In this document: positions 28,137 through 36,673 of the stretch, piece by piece
Position numbering within the stretch: position 1 is the stretch's first letter
How the letters are laid out: each line of letters opens with the position of its first letter
NCBI GenBank assembly: GCA_030625685.1
Contig: DAOUQJ010000005.1
Span: 89,543-153,542 of the forward strand
Origin: Oscillospiraceae bacterium
GTDB lineage: Bacteria; Bacillota; Clostridia; Oscillospirales; Oscillospiraceae
Direction of reading: 5' to 3'
DNA: 64,000 nt
Translations under genes and position numbers: made by a program
Notes under the pieces: generated by a model
What the model was told of the DNA's origin: nothing
Database searches by the model: none
The model's input: the letters and a program-made list of their open reading frames with translations, nothing else

Positions 28137-28790
28137 TCAATCACCGAAGATAAGGTTAATACCTGTTTCTTGAAACATAATTTCACTTGGCGGTGTGAAC
28201 ACAGCATTAACATTACTAATTTCATCAATAATTTCAGTTACTACAAAACTGAAGAGCACTGCATCATTAATTGTTAATTCATATTTGAGTGGTGTAGCAA
28301 ATTTTTCTGAATACCACATTTTTTCTAGTCCTTCACGCATTTCCTCATCAAAATGCTTCCATTCAATACAAATCACTTCTTGACCATTTAAATCACCTTT
28401 TTTTTCCGTTATATACCTGCAGGAGGATTTTCAATTACTGCCATCATATCAGAAAAATTCATTACACCCATATCAGCTGGAGACACTACGTCTGCATTGC
28501 TCATTTTACTACCAATTGTTTCACCTTCAACCTATTGGTACATCGCGTCTTGGTCTAGAAGGTATATTACTATGCTATTTGACAACCCTTCCATTTAAGT
28601 TTCTATTCTTGATTTAACTCCATCATAATACATTGTCATAGTGGTTGTCATATTTGATGCTGTTACCTCACAAGTTACCTTTAATTGTTCTAGTCTTTCT
28701 TTTCCTATTGTCTGAATTAAATCAGCGTCTTCCAACAGACTTTCAGTGTAATAATTTGATTCTAGACGTTCAACTCATTATTCATGCATT
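28137..28790 (-). pseudogene. Decayed secreted/lipoprotein-like gene (in-frame stops and frameshift)
   Basis: Reading right to left, the minus strand gives coherent protein that is broken at several points. ESLLEDADLIQTIGKERLEQ and VTASNMTTTMTMYYDGVKSR are followed by a TAA; then NSIVIYLLDQDAMYQ and a TAG; then VEGETIGSKMSN to MMAVIENPPAGI and another stop. A one-base shift near an A8 run (about 28400-28410) leads into GDLNGQEVICIEWKHFDEEM and a 79-codon tail ending at 28137. The pattern recalls LolA-like lipoproteins of the DUF4412 kind, without its signal peptide end. Upstream stops near 28790 mark the limit of recognisable coding. Confidence 0.72.
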
Positions 28791-29043
28791 CTTTAAATGG
28801 TTTGTTAGTAATTCTAATTGCAATTTTCTTATCATCTCATTGCATTATTAAATTTAATTCTATATAATATCAAGTAATGACTTTCTTCTACAAAGCAATT
28901 AGTTTCAATCTCAGTCAAAACATCCGTACATTATTTTGTTCTTTTTTATATTGCAACACAGACATAAATGTACTGATATCTAGTTCGATAAACGCTGCTA
29001 GATGCTCAAATTGCAAATACATATCATACAAAGGAGTCACACC

Positions 29044-29592
29044 ATGAAAATAGATACATGCATCAAAGAAAGAAGAAGTGTACGCAAATTTTTAGATAAT
29101 CCAGTACCTCATGAGGTTTATGAAAAAATCGTTGACCTTGCTCGATTTTCACCTTCATGGAAAAATTCACAAACTGTGCGATACAGAATTGTGGAAAACA
29201 AAGAACATAAAAGTAGAATTGCTGAGACTTCTGTACTTGGAAATCCATTCAATGAAAAAACCATCAATCGCGCCTCTGCACTGGTTATTCTAACCGTCGT
29301 AGAGAATATCAGCGGATATGAAACAGATGGCACTTTTTCTACTCCAAAAGAAGACCGCTGGGAAGTATTTGACGCAGGCATCGCAGCACAAACTTTTTGT
29401 TTGGCTGCGCACGCACATGATGTCGGAACTGTCATTATTGGTGTCTTTGATGAACACGAAATCAAAAAAATATATGATGTTCCAGCGGGCGAAAAAATAA
29501 TTGCTCTTATTGCTGCAGGTTATCCTCAAGAAACAGGCAAGGTAGCCCCTCCAAGAAAAGAAGTAGAAGAAATTCTTTCTTTTGATGAATAA
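29044..29592 (+). CDS. Nitroreductase family protein
   Basis: 182-aa FMN-dependent oxidoreductase of the nitroreductase superfamily. Family marks are IKERRSVRKFLDNPVP at the N-terminus (FMN phosphate contacts), FSPSWKNSQTVRYRIV, and the C-terminal GEKIIALIAAGYPQE. The start at 29044 is seven bases behind AAAGGAG. The physiological substrate cannot be read from the sequence. It is a single-gene unit followed by a terminator. Confidence 0.9.
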   Translation: MKIDTCIKERRSVRKFLDNPVPHEVYEKIVDLARFSPSWKNSQTVRYRIVENKEHKSRIAETSVLGNPFNEKTINRASALVILTVVENISGYETDGTFSTPKEDRWEVFDAGIAAQTFCLAAHAHDVGTVIIGVFDEHEIKKIYDVPAGEKIIALIAAGYPQETGKVAPPRKEVEEILSFDE

Positions 29593-29609
29593 TTTTATAT
29601 TAAATTATT

Positions 29610-29646
29610 GGCATCAGTGCTTATTGCTGATGCCATCTTCTTTTTT
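29610..29646 (+). terminator. Terminator after nitroreductase gene
   Basis: GGCATCAG / CTGATGCC stem with a nine-base loop, followed by ATCTTCTTTTTT. A strong plus-strand terminator 18 bp after the stop codon. Confidence 0.88.
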
Positions 29647-29814
29647 CACTACTTCACTTCAAAAAAATATAAACTAATCACATACTTGCACAAATCACCG
29701 CTTCTCTCTTTTTATATTTGATACTTTAATAATCAATCTATTAACTTCGTACAATATTTCATATCTTTATTCAAGGGAATATAGATTGCTTTTTAAAAGA
29801 CAAAAATATTATCG

Positions 29815-29843
29815 TTGACATCCTATACTTTATCTGATATTAT
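29815..29843 (+). promoter_or_regulatory. Sigma-A promoter of the superoxide dismutase gene
   Basis: TTGACA, 17 bases, TATTAT. Transcription should begin near 29850, leaving a leader of almost 200 nt before the sod start codon. Confidence 0.8.
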
Positions 29844-29850
29844 ATGGATA

Positions 29851-29929
29851 GTTAGTTGCAGCTAACTCCTTTCAAATTTTCTTACATTTCTACTTTCTAT
29901 CGCTCATCGCTAGTAAGCAATGGGCGATA
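29851..29929 (+). other. Structured 5' leader of sod
   Basis: Two hairpins lie at the start of the predicted leader: GTTAG/CTAAC (29851-29866), and a nine-pair stem, 29898-29906 with 29921-29929, holding a 14-base loop and one G-U pair. No T-run follows, so they are not terminators, and I do not recognise a known riboswitch. The remaining leader to 30045 is AT-rich. The rest of the 29593-30045 gap has only the nitroreductase terminator and the sod promoter. Confidence 0.45.
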
Positions 29930-30045
29930 TATCTTTACATAAATATGAATGATATAACATATCATATAGACTATCCATTCCCATTTATTCTTGTTCGAAT
30001 CTGAAAATTGTGGTAATATAAATAAAAAAATGGAGGTCTTCTTAT

Positions 30046-30690
30046 ATGAGTTATCCTTACGAACTAAAACCATTGTCTTATGCTTATGATGCTTTAGAAC
30101 CGTTCATCAGTAAAACAACAATGGAGCTTCATCACGATAAGCACTTAAATACCTATGTGACAAACCTAAACTTCGCCCTTCAAGATGATGAATCTTTACA
30201 ATCCAAAAATTTAGAAGACATTTTATCAGATCTTGAAAACATTTCCTCTCCAAATGCAGTTGCAATCCGCAACAATGGTGGTGGTGTTTTTAATCATAAT
30301 CACTATTTTGAGGCACTAGCACCTCAAAACTCCACCAAACCTTCAGAATTTATCTTGCAAGCTCTTACCGCATCATTTGGTTCATATGATGCTTTTGTTG
30401 AAACCTTTACAAAAGCTGCACTCGGTCAATTTGGTTCAGGCTGGGCTTGGCTCGTCGGCAATTCAGCCGGAAAATTAAGTGTGGTTTCTACTCCAAACCA
30501 AGATACCCCATTAAAAGACAACCTAACTCCTATTCTCAATATTGATGTTTGGGAACATGCATACTATGTAGACTATCAAAACCGTAGACCTGATTATGTC
30601 ACCAATTATTTCAATATAATCAATTGGAATATTGTTGAGCAAAGACTACGAGATTACTACGCAAAACTCACTTGTCTTTTCTGTAATTAA
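30046..30690 (+). CDS. sodA: Fe/Mn-family superoxide dismutase
   Basis: 214-aa enzyme that converts superoxide to peroxide and oxygen. Metal ligands are visible: His29 in MELHHDKH, His84 in FNHNHYFEAL, and Asp and His in DVWEHAYYVDY. The substrate-gating FGSGWAWLV is present. The ATG is preceded by a GGAGG-type site. Sequence alone does not decide iron or manganese. The C-terminus (LTCLFCN) has two extra cysteines. Expected role is oxygen-stress defence in an anaerobe. Confidence 0.96.
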   Translation: MSYPYELKPLSYAYDALEPFISKTTMELHHDKHLNTYVTNLNFALQDDESLQSKNLEDILSDLENISSPNAVAIRNNGGGVFNHNHYFEALAPQNSTKPSEFILQALTASFGSYDAFVETFTKAALGQFGSGWAWLVGNSAGKLSVVSTPNQDTPLKDNLTPILNIDVWEHAYYVDYQNRRPDYVTNYFNIINWNIVEQRLRDYYAKLTCLFCN

Positions 30691-30711
30691 TTTTATTATT
30701 GTTTCCAAAAC

Positions 30712-30748
30712 AACGGACAACCAATTTCAATGGTTGTCCGTTACTTTT
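30712..30748 (+). terminator. Terminator after sod
   Basis: Perfect 12-bp stem AACGGACAACCA / TGGTTGTCCGTT with a seven-base loop, followed by ACTTTTTT. Confidence 0.9.
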
Positions 30749-30816
30749 TTCTTCTCCAAAAGAATACATATGTCCATTGCTTCTAGAAATACTATTTTTA
30801 TGGGAGGAACTATTAA

Positions 30817-31005
30817 ATGAAACAGTATAACAAACAAAATATGAAATCAAAATCCAATGAACAACAAATGAATTCCGAACACAAGCATGCATCCAGCACA
30901 TTGAATAATACTACTGAAGTATCTTTATATGGAAAATTAGAAGAACCAATCATGAGTACTGCAGAGATACTCGACTTTTGTTCCGGTTCTGATTCGACTG
31001 TGTAG
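30817..31005 (+). CDS. Small unknown protein, 62 aa
   Basis: Short hydrophilic protein behind a GGGAGGA site. The N-terminal half is rich in Asn, Gln, Lys and His; the C-terminal half is more ordered (EVSLYGKLEEPIMSTAEILD, then FCSGSDSTV). No membrane helix, signal peptide or known motif. Its own ribosome site and the hairpin after the stop support a real gene, but I cannot name it. The leader/core look recalls peptide precursors, yet no processing enzyme lies nearby. Confidence 0.5.
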   Translation: MKQYNKQNMKSKSNEQQMNSEHKHASSTLNNTTEVSLYGKLEEPIMSTAEILDFCSGSDSTV

Positions 31006-31028
31006 CATCAAATCACTGATTGTACACT

Positions 31029-31069
31029 AAATGACCTATATGGGAGGTTTCCTCTCATATAGGTCATTT
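31029..31069 (+). terminator. Hairpin after the 62-aa gene
   Basis: Perfect 14-bp stem AAATGACCTATATG / CATATAGGTCATTT with a 13-base loop. The T-run is short (TTTACTATG), so termination strength is uncertain. Confidence 0.6.
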
Positions 31070-31182
31070 ACTATGTCCGGTTTCATTTTACATCTATTTT
31101 TAATAAATCTTGTAACTTTCTCGCCAATATTGCGCATCTATAATTTAAAAACATATACTGAATAAAGGTGGGGGTGCTATTT

Positions 31183-31377
31183 TTGGATTATTGTAATTTG
31201 CCAGTGGCAGTAAGTGCTGCAGCTTGTTTCATTGCAAAAGAAGTGCAAAACAACGCAGATTTATTGCTGGTTGCTCGAGTGTTACGTCAACTTGCGTATA
31301 CATTAGAAACCATCGCAGCACAAAGAGAGATTTGTGAAAGAAAACAAGAAGAAGTAAAAAATGAATCACCGAAGTAA
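31183..31377 (+). CDS. DUF6774 family small protein
   Basis: 64 aa from a TTG at 31183 behind AGGTGGGGG; GTG codons at 31168 and 31174 are alternatives inside the ribosome site. The pattern DYCNLPVAVSAAACFIAKEV, LLLVARVLRQLAYTLETIAA, then a short charged tail fits DUF6774, a family of small helical proteins common in clostridia with no known function. Confidence 0.68.
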   Translation: MDYCNLPVAVSAAACFIAKEVQNNADLLLVARVLRQLAYTLETIAAQREICERKQEEVKNESPK

Positions 31378-31519
31378 TTATTCCAATATAGACTATTCTA
31401 TAAACAACCAATCATCAACCAAATTAACTGATGCCGTCAAATATTTCTCTTGCAATTCCCAAAATAACTATATCCCCTCTCTCATTCAAATAAATTCTGT
31501 TAATTGAGGAGTTCATTGC

Positions 31520-32161
31520 ATGAAACACAATCCTAAAGCAATCAGCATTGAACAAATGATGAGCAAAGCAAATTCTGGAGATCTCATTGCCTTTTCAGGT
31601 ATTGCTTTCCATTCAAAAATCATCAAATACATAACGCATTCCAACGTTTCACATGTTGGGCTTGTTGTAGAATCACAAACTGTAGATTCCTCAAAAAATC
31701 CAACTTCACAACAAAAAATGTTATTTGAAGCACTATATTCGGGTGCATCTCTGTCTCCCCTAGAATGTAGACTTACTGAGTCACTTAACAATACAGAAAT
31801 CCAATCTGTTTGGTGGCTCCGTCTCAAAAAAGCACTTAACTCCAATCAAGTAGATGTATTAAACACATTTGTAAATGAAAATAATCACAAAAAGTATGAC
31901 TATCTTCAAGCCACGCGTTCTGCTTTTGACAAATCATTTCCTCACCCATTGACATATGCACCCGAAAATTTGGATCAGCTGTTTTGTTCTGAATTGGTAA
32001 TTGCAGCATATAAATCAATAGGTCTATTCAAAATGATAAATGCTTCAGAATTTACACCAATTGATGTCTGTGAACTAAATATCTATAAAAAATTATATTA
32101 TCAATTAAAAGGCAAAGAAGAGAAAATCAAACGCAATCTACATAATAGGCGTTATTTCTAA
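31520..32161 (+). CDS. YiiX/YebB-like (permuted NlpC/P60) hydrolase
   Basis: 213 aa with the permuted papain-fold pattern of the YiiX/DUF830 group. The His region is SHVGLVVES (His45) and the catalytic Cys region comes later (QLFCSELVIAAYKS, Cys156). SGDLIAFSG at the N-terminus is also typical. No signal peptide is seen, so it is probably cytoplasmic. The likely activity is on amide or thioester bonds of an unknown substrate. It has a weak ribosome site (GAGGAG) and no obvious partner gene. Confidence 0.75.
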   Translation: MKHNPKAISIEQMMSKANSGDLIAFSGIAFHSKIIKYITHSNVSHVGLVVESQTVDSSKNPTSQQKMLFEALYSGASLSPLECRLTESLNNTEIQSVWWLRLKKALNSNQVDVLNTFVNENNHKKYDYLQATRSAFDKSFPHPLTYAPENLDQLFCSELVIAAYKSIGLFKMINASEFTPIDVCELNIYKKLYYQLKGKEEKIKRNLHNRRYF

Positions 32162-32380
32162 ATTGAATTCACCTTGCGGAATCTGATAAATGCGACTTTT
32201 CCCTCAGTATATTTAAATGTTTTTCTTGCAAATTTACACGCATTTCTAAGATTAATAACCTAGCAGATATTAAGATATAATATATATATTTATTTAGCAC
32301 TCAAGATAACAAAGTTGATTCGATAAATTTTTAGCACACAATCAACATCTCTAATCAAAAATAAATATTATTTTAAATTA

Positions 32381-32424
32381 TAAAACCCTAAGAAGAAATC
32401 TATACATCACTTCTTAGGGTTTTA
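32381..32424. terminator. Terminator-like hairpin
   Basis: Perfect 15-bp stem TAAAACCCTAAGAAG / CTTCTTAGGGTTTTA with a 14-base loop. It is about 220 bases after the hydrolase stop. The rest of 32162-32617 is AT-rich with no gene or element I recognise apart from the promoter at 32559. Confidence 0.7.
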
Positions 32425-32558
32425 TCTTTCATTATCCTTTCTCTTTGAGCAACATTAATCATTTTATTTTCTTAATTAATCACCAGCCACCTACACTATA
32501 TACAAAACTGATATAAACATATTCATTTAAATTTGGGCACAAAATAAAGTGTATTGCC

Positions 32559-32587
32559 TTTGCTTTAAGTAGAAAATATGGTATAAT
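32559..32587 (+). promoter_or_regulatory. Promoter of the membrane-protein gene
   Basis: Extended -10 (TGGTATAAT) with a poor -35 (TTTGCT) at 17-base spacing; the start would be near 32594, just before the AAGGAGG site. Confidence 0.6.
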
Positions 32588-32617
32588 TCACATACCATTT
32601 CAATTCAAGGAGGCAAT

Positions 32618-33397
32618 ATGAAAAAAATTAATTGGCGCATCTTATTTTCAATTATATTAATACTATCTTCAGTCTTAATGTATTCAGCACATTATTTTAT
32701 CTTTAACGATTCACATCACATTTTCATTTACCTTGTAGGTGATTTGGCCTTCATTCCTCTAGAAGTTCTTTTGGTCAGTTTTGTAATTGATAAAGTAATC
32801 GAAGCAAGAGAGCGAACCGTTCGATTAGAAAAATTAAATCTTGTCATTGGACTTTTTTTCAACGAAGTAGGCACAAAAGTATTGACTTGCCTTGTCAATT
32901 GTGATGAGAACATCGCAAAAATTTCTAATAAAATGCATATAAGCAAAGAATGGACCGAAAGAGAATACAAACTTGCTCTACAAGATGCAAAAAAACACAC
33001 AGGAAATATCACAGTTCACAACTCCGAGCTAGAAGAAATAAATGCTTTTTTACAATCAAAAAGAGACTTTATGCTAAAGTTACTAGAAAATCAAAACCTT
33101 ATGGAACATGAAAGCTTCACTCAACTTTTGTATGCACTGTTCCATTTAGAAGAAGAACTTTCTACAAGAGATTTATCGTCTCTTGATTTAGAAGATAGAG
33201 AGCATCTAAAAATTGATATGAAACGCATATACGACGTTATTATTATGCAATACCTCTTATATATGAAATACTTAAAAAACACTTTTCCATACTTTTATAA
33301 AACCGCTTTGGAAGTTAACCCATTTCTCAATAATCATCCTATAAATCAGCAAGAGCCAAATAAAGAGGAACCACAAAAATCTGAAAATACTAATTGA
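32618..33397 (+). CDS. Unknown membrane protein with cytoplasmic helical domain
   Basis: 259 aa. Two hydrophobic helices occupy about residues 8-28 (ILFSIILILSSVLMY) and 37-58 (YLVGDLAFIPLEVLLVSFVI). The remaining 200 residues are charged, helical and probably cytoplasmic, ending in a Pro/Glu/Asn tail. The first helix follows two lysines, giving an N-in topology with a very short external loop. No catalytic motif is seen. It is a single-gene unit with its own promoter and a convergent terminator. Confidence 0.65.
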   Translation: MKKINWRILFSIILILSSVLMYSAHYFIFNDSHHIFIYLVGDLAFIPLEVLLVSFVIDKVIEARERTVRLEKLNLVIGLFFNEVGTKVLTCLVNCDENIAKISNKMHISKEWTEREYKLALQDAKKHTGNITVHNSELEEINAFLQSKRDFMLKLLENQNLMEHESFTQLLYALFHLEEELSTRDLSSLDLEDREHLKIDMKRIYDVIIMQYLLYMKYLKNTFPYFYKTALEVNPFLNNHPINQQEPNKEEPQKSENTN

Positions 33398-33463
33398 CAC
33401 TAACTCTTTCTTTTGTTGCCACAGATTCAAGCGTATAAACGTAAAATTTTCATAAGGACTACA

Positions 33464-33509
33464 TAATAAACTGAACGCCTGTCCATTCGGACAGGCGTTC
33501 AGTTTATTA
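33464..33509. terminator. Bidirectional terminator, 21-bp stem
   Basis: Perfect 21-bp inverted repeat with the tetraloop ATTC lies between two convergent genes, its AT-rich base supplying the weak pairs. It starts within a few bases of the metal permease stop. Confidence 0.85.
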
Positions 33510-33512
33510 TTA

Positions 33513-34355
33513 TTAACAAGATTGTTTCATAACTTTCTTCACAACATGTTTTGTGCGAATAAAATGTATCACATATGTAAACAAATAACAAGCAACTGAA
33601 AGCAATACAATTGCAGCCCCTGATGCAATATTAAGTTCATAAGACAAACCTAAACCAAAAAGACAAAATACAATCCCCAAGATAATTGAATATATTATTC
33701 GACGTTTAAAATTTGTAGTGTATATACTAGCTGTTGCCGCGGGTGCAGTCAACAAAGCAAGCACCAATATAATACCCACAACCCGAATAAGCACAACTAC
33801 TGTCATAGCTACAAGAATTAATAAAATATATTCTAGAAGTGCTGTAGGCATTCCTAATATATGTGCAAACTCTGAGTCAAATAAGTACGCTTTCCAATTG
33901 TTATAAAATACTGTAATAACTAAAGTAACAATCACAGTAAGTCCAAACATCATATAAAGATCTACCTTTGTCACAGACAAGATATTGCCAAATAAATATG
34001 TACTCAAATCTGGGGGATACCCTGGCATTAAAGCAATAAATAATATGCCTAAAGCCATCCCAAGCGACCACATTAGCCCAATCATTACATCTGTACGTCC
34101 GCTTCCATTTTTATTAATAAATCCAATTCCTAAAGCAGCAGCAATAGAGAATATAAACGCCCCTATAATTGGTTCAAAGCCAAATAAGAAACCCATACCT
34201 ACTCCACCGTATGAGGTATGTGCAATCCCTCCACTCATCATAATGAGTTTTTTTTCTACAATAATCACACCAATTACACCACATACGATACTTGAAAGGA
34301 TTGCGGCAGTTATGGCGTTTTGCATGAATTCGTATTTAAACAACGCTTCAATCAT
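33513..34355 (-). CDS. Metal ABC transporter permease (ZnuB/MntB family)
   Basis: 280-aa inner-membrane channel of an ABC-3 family importer for Zn, Mn or Fe. About eight hydrophobic helices are visible. Conserved pieces include MMSGGIAHTSYGGVGMGFLFG and the C-terminal half with LVLALLTAPAATASI. The ATG at 34355 is nine bases behind GGGAGG and overlaps the ATPase gene by 8 bp. Upstream in-frame codons to 34403 lie inside the ATPase gene and are not needed. Last gene of the import operon. Confidence 0.92.
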   Translation of the reverse strand: MIEALFKYEFMQNAITAAILSSIVCGVIGVIIVEKKLIMMSGGIAHTSYGGVGMGFLFGFEPIIGAFIFSIAAALGIGFINKNGSGRTDVMIGLMWSLGMALGILFIALMPGYPPDLSTYLFGNILSVTKVDLYMMFGLTVIVTLVITVFYNNWKAYLFDSEFAHILGMPTALLEYILLILVAMTVVVLIRVVGIILVLALLTAPAATASIYTTNFKRRIIYSIILGIVFCLFGLGLSYELNIASGAAIVLLSVACYLFTYVIHFIRTKHVVKKVMKQSC

Positions 34356-35124
34356 TTGCATTTTCCTCCCTGTGCATCCTAAGCACTCTGTGAGGCACAC
34401 CATGTGCTAAAAGATCTACAGGACAACCATATAAGTGATTGACAACTGTTTCAGTAAGTTCTGGTTCTCCATGATATACAAGTTCCTTATTCAAACATGC
34501 TAGCCTTCCAACATTGGAGGCAATGGCAAGTAAATCATGTGTAACGAGAATAATAGTCATTTCTTTATTCAGTTCATCTAGTAAACTATATATCTGATCC
34601 CTCGATTTCGCATCCACACTTGCTGTTGGCTCGTCCAAAAGCAGTAGTTTTGGATTCATTGCAAGCGCTCTAGCTATTAGCATTTTTTGAAATTCTCCAC
34701 CAGACAATTGTGAGATATTTCTATCTTCCAAATGTCCTATCCCGACTTTGTTGAGTAGTTCACGTGCAATGCTTTTATCATCTTTTGAATACCGATAAAA
34801 AGGTGCCAACCCAGATTTTAATCGTCCAGTTAAAACAACTTCTAAAAGTGTGATAGGAAATTTTTTGTCCATCAAACCAAATTGTGGTACATATCCAATT
34901 CTAGATCCATTGTTTTTCGCTTCTGTACCAAAAATTTGAATACTACCAGAAGATATTGGAACCAATCCTAGCATGGCTTTGAGTAAAGTTGACTTTCCCC
35001 CACCATTTGGACCTATGATCCCCAAGTATTCACCTTCCATTACATCCAAATTTGCATTTGAAAGAGCCAAAGCGTGATCGTAATATACAGTCAAATCTTC
35101 TATGTGCACTGCTTTATTTTTCAA
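34348..35124 (-). CDS. Metal ABC transporter ATP-binding protein
   Basis: 258-aa ABC ATPase. Walker A is GPNGGGKSTLLKAML, the Q-loop region is GYVPQFGLMDKKFP, the signature is LSGGEFQKMLIARAL, and Walker B is LLLLDEPTASVD; the switch His is in VTHDLLAI. It powers the permease encoded directly downstream. It overlaps the substrate-binding-protein gene by 4 bp, so the three genes are translationally linked. Confidence 0.96.
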   Translation of the reverse strand: MKNKAVHIEDLTVYYDHALALSNANLDVMEGEYLGIIGPNGGGKSTLLKAMLGLVPISSGSIQIFGTEAKNNGSRIGYVPQFGLMDKKFPITLLEVVLTGRLKSGLAPFYRYSKDDKSIARELLNKVGIGHLEDRNISQLSGGEFQKMLIARALAMNPKLLLLDEPTASVDAKSRDQIYSLLDELNKEMTIILVTHDLLAIASNVGRLACLNKELVYHGEPELTETVVNHLYGCPVDLLAHGVPHRVLRMHREENAND

Positions 35125-36002
35125 GAAATACCCTCCGCTAAACGTAATGCCATAGATTCTAAATTTTCAATGTAGTTAGGCGCGAGTGGTGATAGCTGAA
35201 TTGTCTGCCCGCCAATTTCTTCAGCAAAGGCTTGCGATTGACTACTATCAATTTCAGCTTGATAAAATAGCACTTTAATATTCTCTTCTCTAGCAAGATC
35301 AATCATGCTCTGGAGTTGTTTTGCTGTTGCTTCTTTACCATCAAATTCTAAAGTATACATTTCCAATCCATAATCACTAGCTAGATAACCAAAGCTTGGA
35401 TGATATACCATAAACTTATTATTTTCTAATTCTGCAAAAATTTCTGTAAGTGTTAAATCTATTTCCTGCAGCCTATTTACATACTCTTTTGCATTATCCA
35501 TATAAATTTGCTGATGTTCAGGATCTAAAGCACTCATTTCACTTGCAATCGTGTTTATTATTACTTCCACTCGTTTAGGAGATAACCAAATGTGTGGGTC
35601 ACGAACACCATTATCAAATTTTCTATCTGGATATACTTTAGAAACGCTTTTCTGTAAAGAAACTACTTTTACCGCTTCAGCACTAGGTAGTATATTCACT
35701 GCCTCAGTAGGTACTCCAATGGAAAAATAAACAGATGCATCGCTAAACTTCACCATTTGTTCAGGTGTTGGTTCATAATTTGCTGGACTATTCCCTGGAG
35801 GTACCATTGTGACCACTTCGACCAAATCGCCACATACTGCATTGACAAACGTCTCCTGCGGTACTATAGTTACCGCAACAATCAATGATGCTTCTTCAGG
35901 GGGTTCATTATTTGCTGTTTGATGTTTGCATGAAACAAACAAAAATAAAACAGCGAAGATTGAGAAAATTCCTATTTTTTTCATTAATTTATTATTTTTC
36001 AT
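35121..36002 (-). CDS. Metal-binding lipoprotein of ABC importer
   Basis: 293-aa extracellular substrate-binding protein (cluster A-I family: ZnuA, MntA, PsaA). The start at 36002 has AAGGTGG upstream. A lipoprotein signal ends at Cys25 (LFVSC). Ligand positions: the His in DPHIWLSPKR, the His in VYHPSFGYLASDYG, and Glu in FYQAEIDSS. At the usual first ligand, the motif reads NSPANYEPTPEQ, with Asn in place of the common His. There is no His-rich loop of the zinc-binding kind. The metal cannot be decided by eye. Confidence 0.9.
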   Translation of the reverse strand: MKNNKLMKKIGIFSIFAVLFLFVSCKHQTANNEPPEEASLIVAVTIVPQETFVNAVCGDLVEVVTMVPPGNSPANYEPTPEQMVKFSDASVYFSIGVPTEAVNILPSAEAVKVVSLQKSVSKVYPDRKFDNGVRDPHIWLSPKRVEVIINTIASEMSALDPEHQQIYMDNAKEYVNRLQEIDLTLTEIFAELENNKFMVYHPSFGYLASDYGLEMYTLEFDGKEATAKQLQSMIDLAREENIKVLFYQAEIDSSQSQAFAEEIGGQTIQLSPLAPNYIENLESMALRLAEGIS

Positions 36003-36149
36003 TTTGTCCACCTTCTGTTCTACATTTACAACAACAAAAAACATATGGTGATTAAATTCAAATATACTCCTACTTATTTGAATCAATATCTCTAGATAAC
36101 ACTCTATTACAATGATAAGCAATCCTAATAATAAATCATTAGCGATGCA

Positions 36150-36518
36150 TCAGTCTTCCTTAACATAATTTTCAATGGCTTCCATCGCTTCACGTGAAAT
36201 AACATGTTCAATATGACATGCATCTTTCATTGCAGTTGTTTCATCAATGCCTAATGATTTAATTAAATACTTAGTTAAGTAAATATGACGCATTTTTACG
36301 TTTTTTGCTGTTTCCTTACCTTTTTCTGTTAACGTGATGTTACCATAAGGCTCCATATTGATGTAGCCTTCATCTCTTAAAATATTCATACCTCTGCTGA
36401 CACTCGGTTTTGAATAACCTAAAATCTTAGCAATATCAACCGAACGAATTTCTTGCCCTCTCAAATAAATATCAAAAATTACTTTTAAATACATTTCTTT
36501 TGACTCAGTCGGTTTCAT
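36150..36518 (-). CDS. DtxR-family metal-dependent repressor
   Basis: 122-aa winged-helix repressor plus dimerisation domain, without the C-terminal SH3-like domain. The helix-turn-helix is at about residues 25-50 (SVDIAKILGYSKPSVSRGM). Aligned to DtxR, Met9 and Cys101/Glu104/His105 (KEMYL and DACHIEHVIS) match the iron-site ligands Met10, Cys102, Glu105 and His106. Mn-sensing MntR has Asp and Glu at the first positions, and those are absent. Of the ancillary site, His78 is kept while the Glu83 and His98 equivalents are Thr and Met. Iron sensing is inferred. ATG at 36518; the metal importer follows 147 bases later. Confidence 0.88.
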   Translation of the reverse strand: MKPTESKEMYLKVIFDIYLRGQEIRSVDIAKILGYSKPSVSRGMNILRDEGYINMEPYGNITLTEKGKETAKNVKMRHIYLTKYLIKSLGIDETTAMKDACHIEHVISREAMEAIENYVKED

Positions 36519-36610
36519 TAACACCACATCCTTTGATTAAATCTTTAAAATATACCAAATAATAGCTGTTTTCTTAGAAAGTAAACTCAAATGAACAACT
36601 AAAATATAAT

Positions 36611-36667
36611 AAAAAAAACCCTGTTAGGGTTATGAACTAGGCATAACTGCAACCAGTACATTATATG
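36611..36667 (-). ncRNA. Candidate short RNA or attenuated leader before the repressor gene
   Basis: Transcription from the promoter at 36674-36702 should start near 36667. Only about 40 nt later lies a terminator: AACCCT-AAC-AGGGTT followed by an eight-base T-run with part of it inside the stem (36611-36631). The product would be a roughly 57-nt RNA, or a leader whose read-through reaches the DtxR-type gene about 95 bases downstream. No ORF is visible in the leader. Confidence 0.5.
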
Positions 36668-36673
36668 TATAAA

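Noticed and set aside
28645..28851. 68-codon plus-strand frame
   Set aside because: Antisense to the decayed lipoprotein-like gene, with no ribosome site.
30817..31005. RiPP-type precursor peptide
   Set aside because: A leader/core look alone is not enough; the nearest radical SAM gene is more than 30 kb away and no transporter or modifying enzyme is adjacent.
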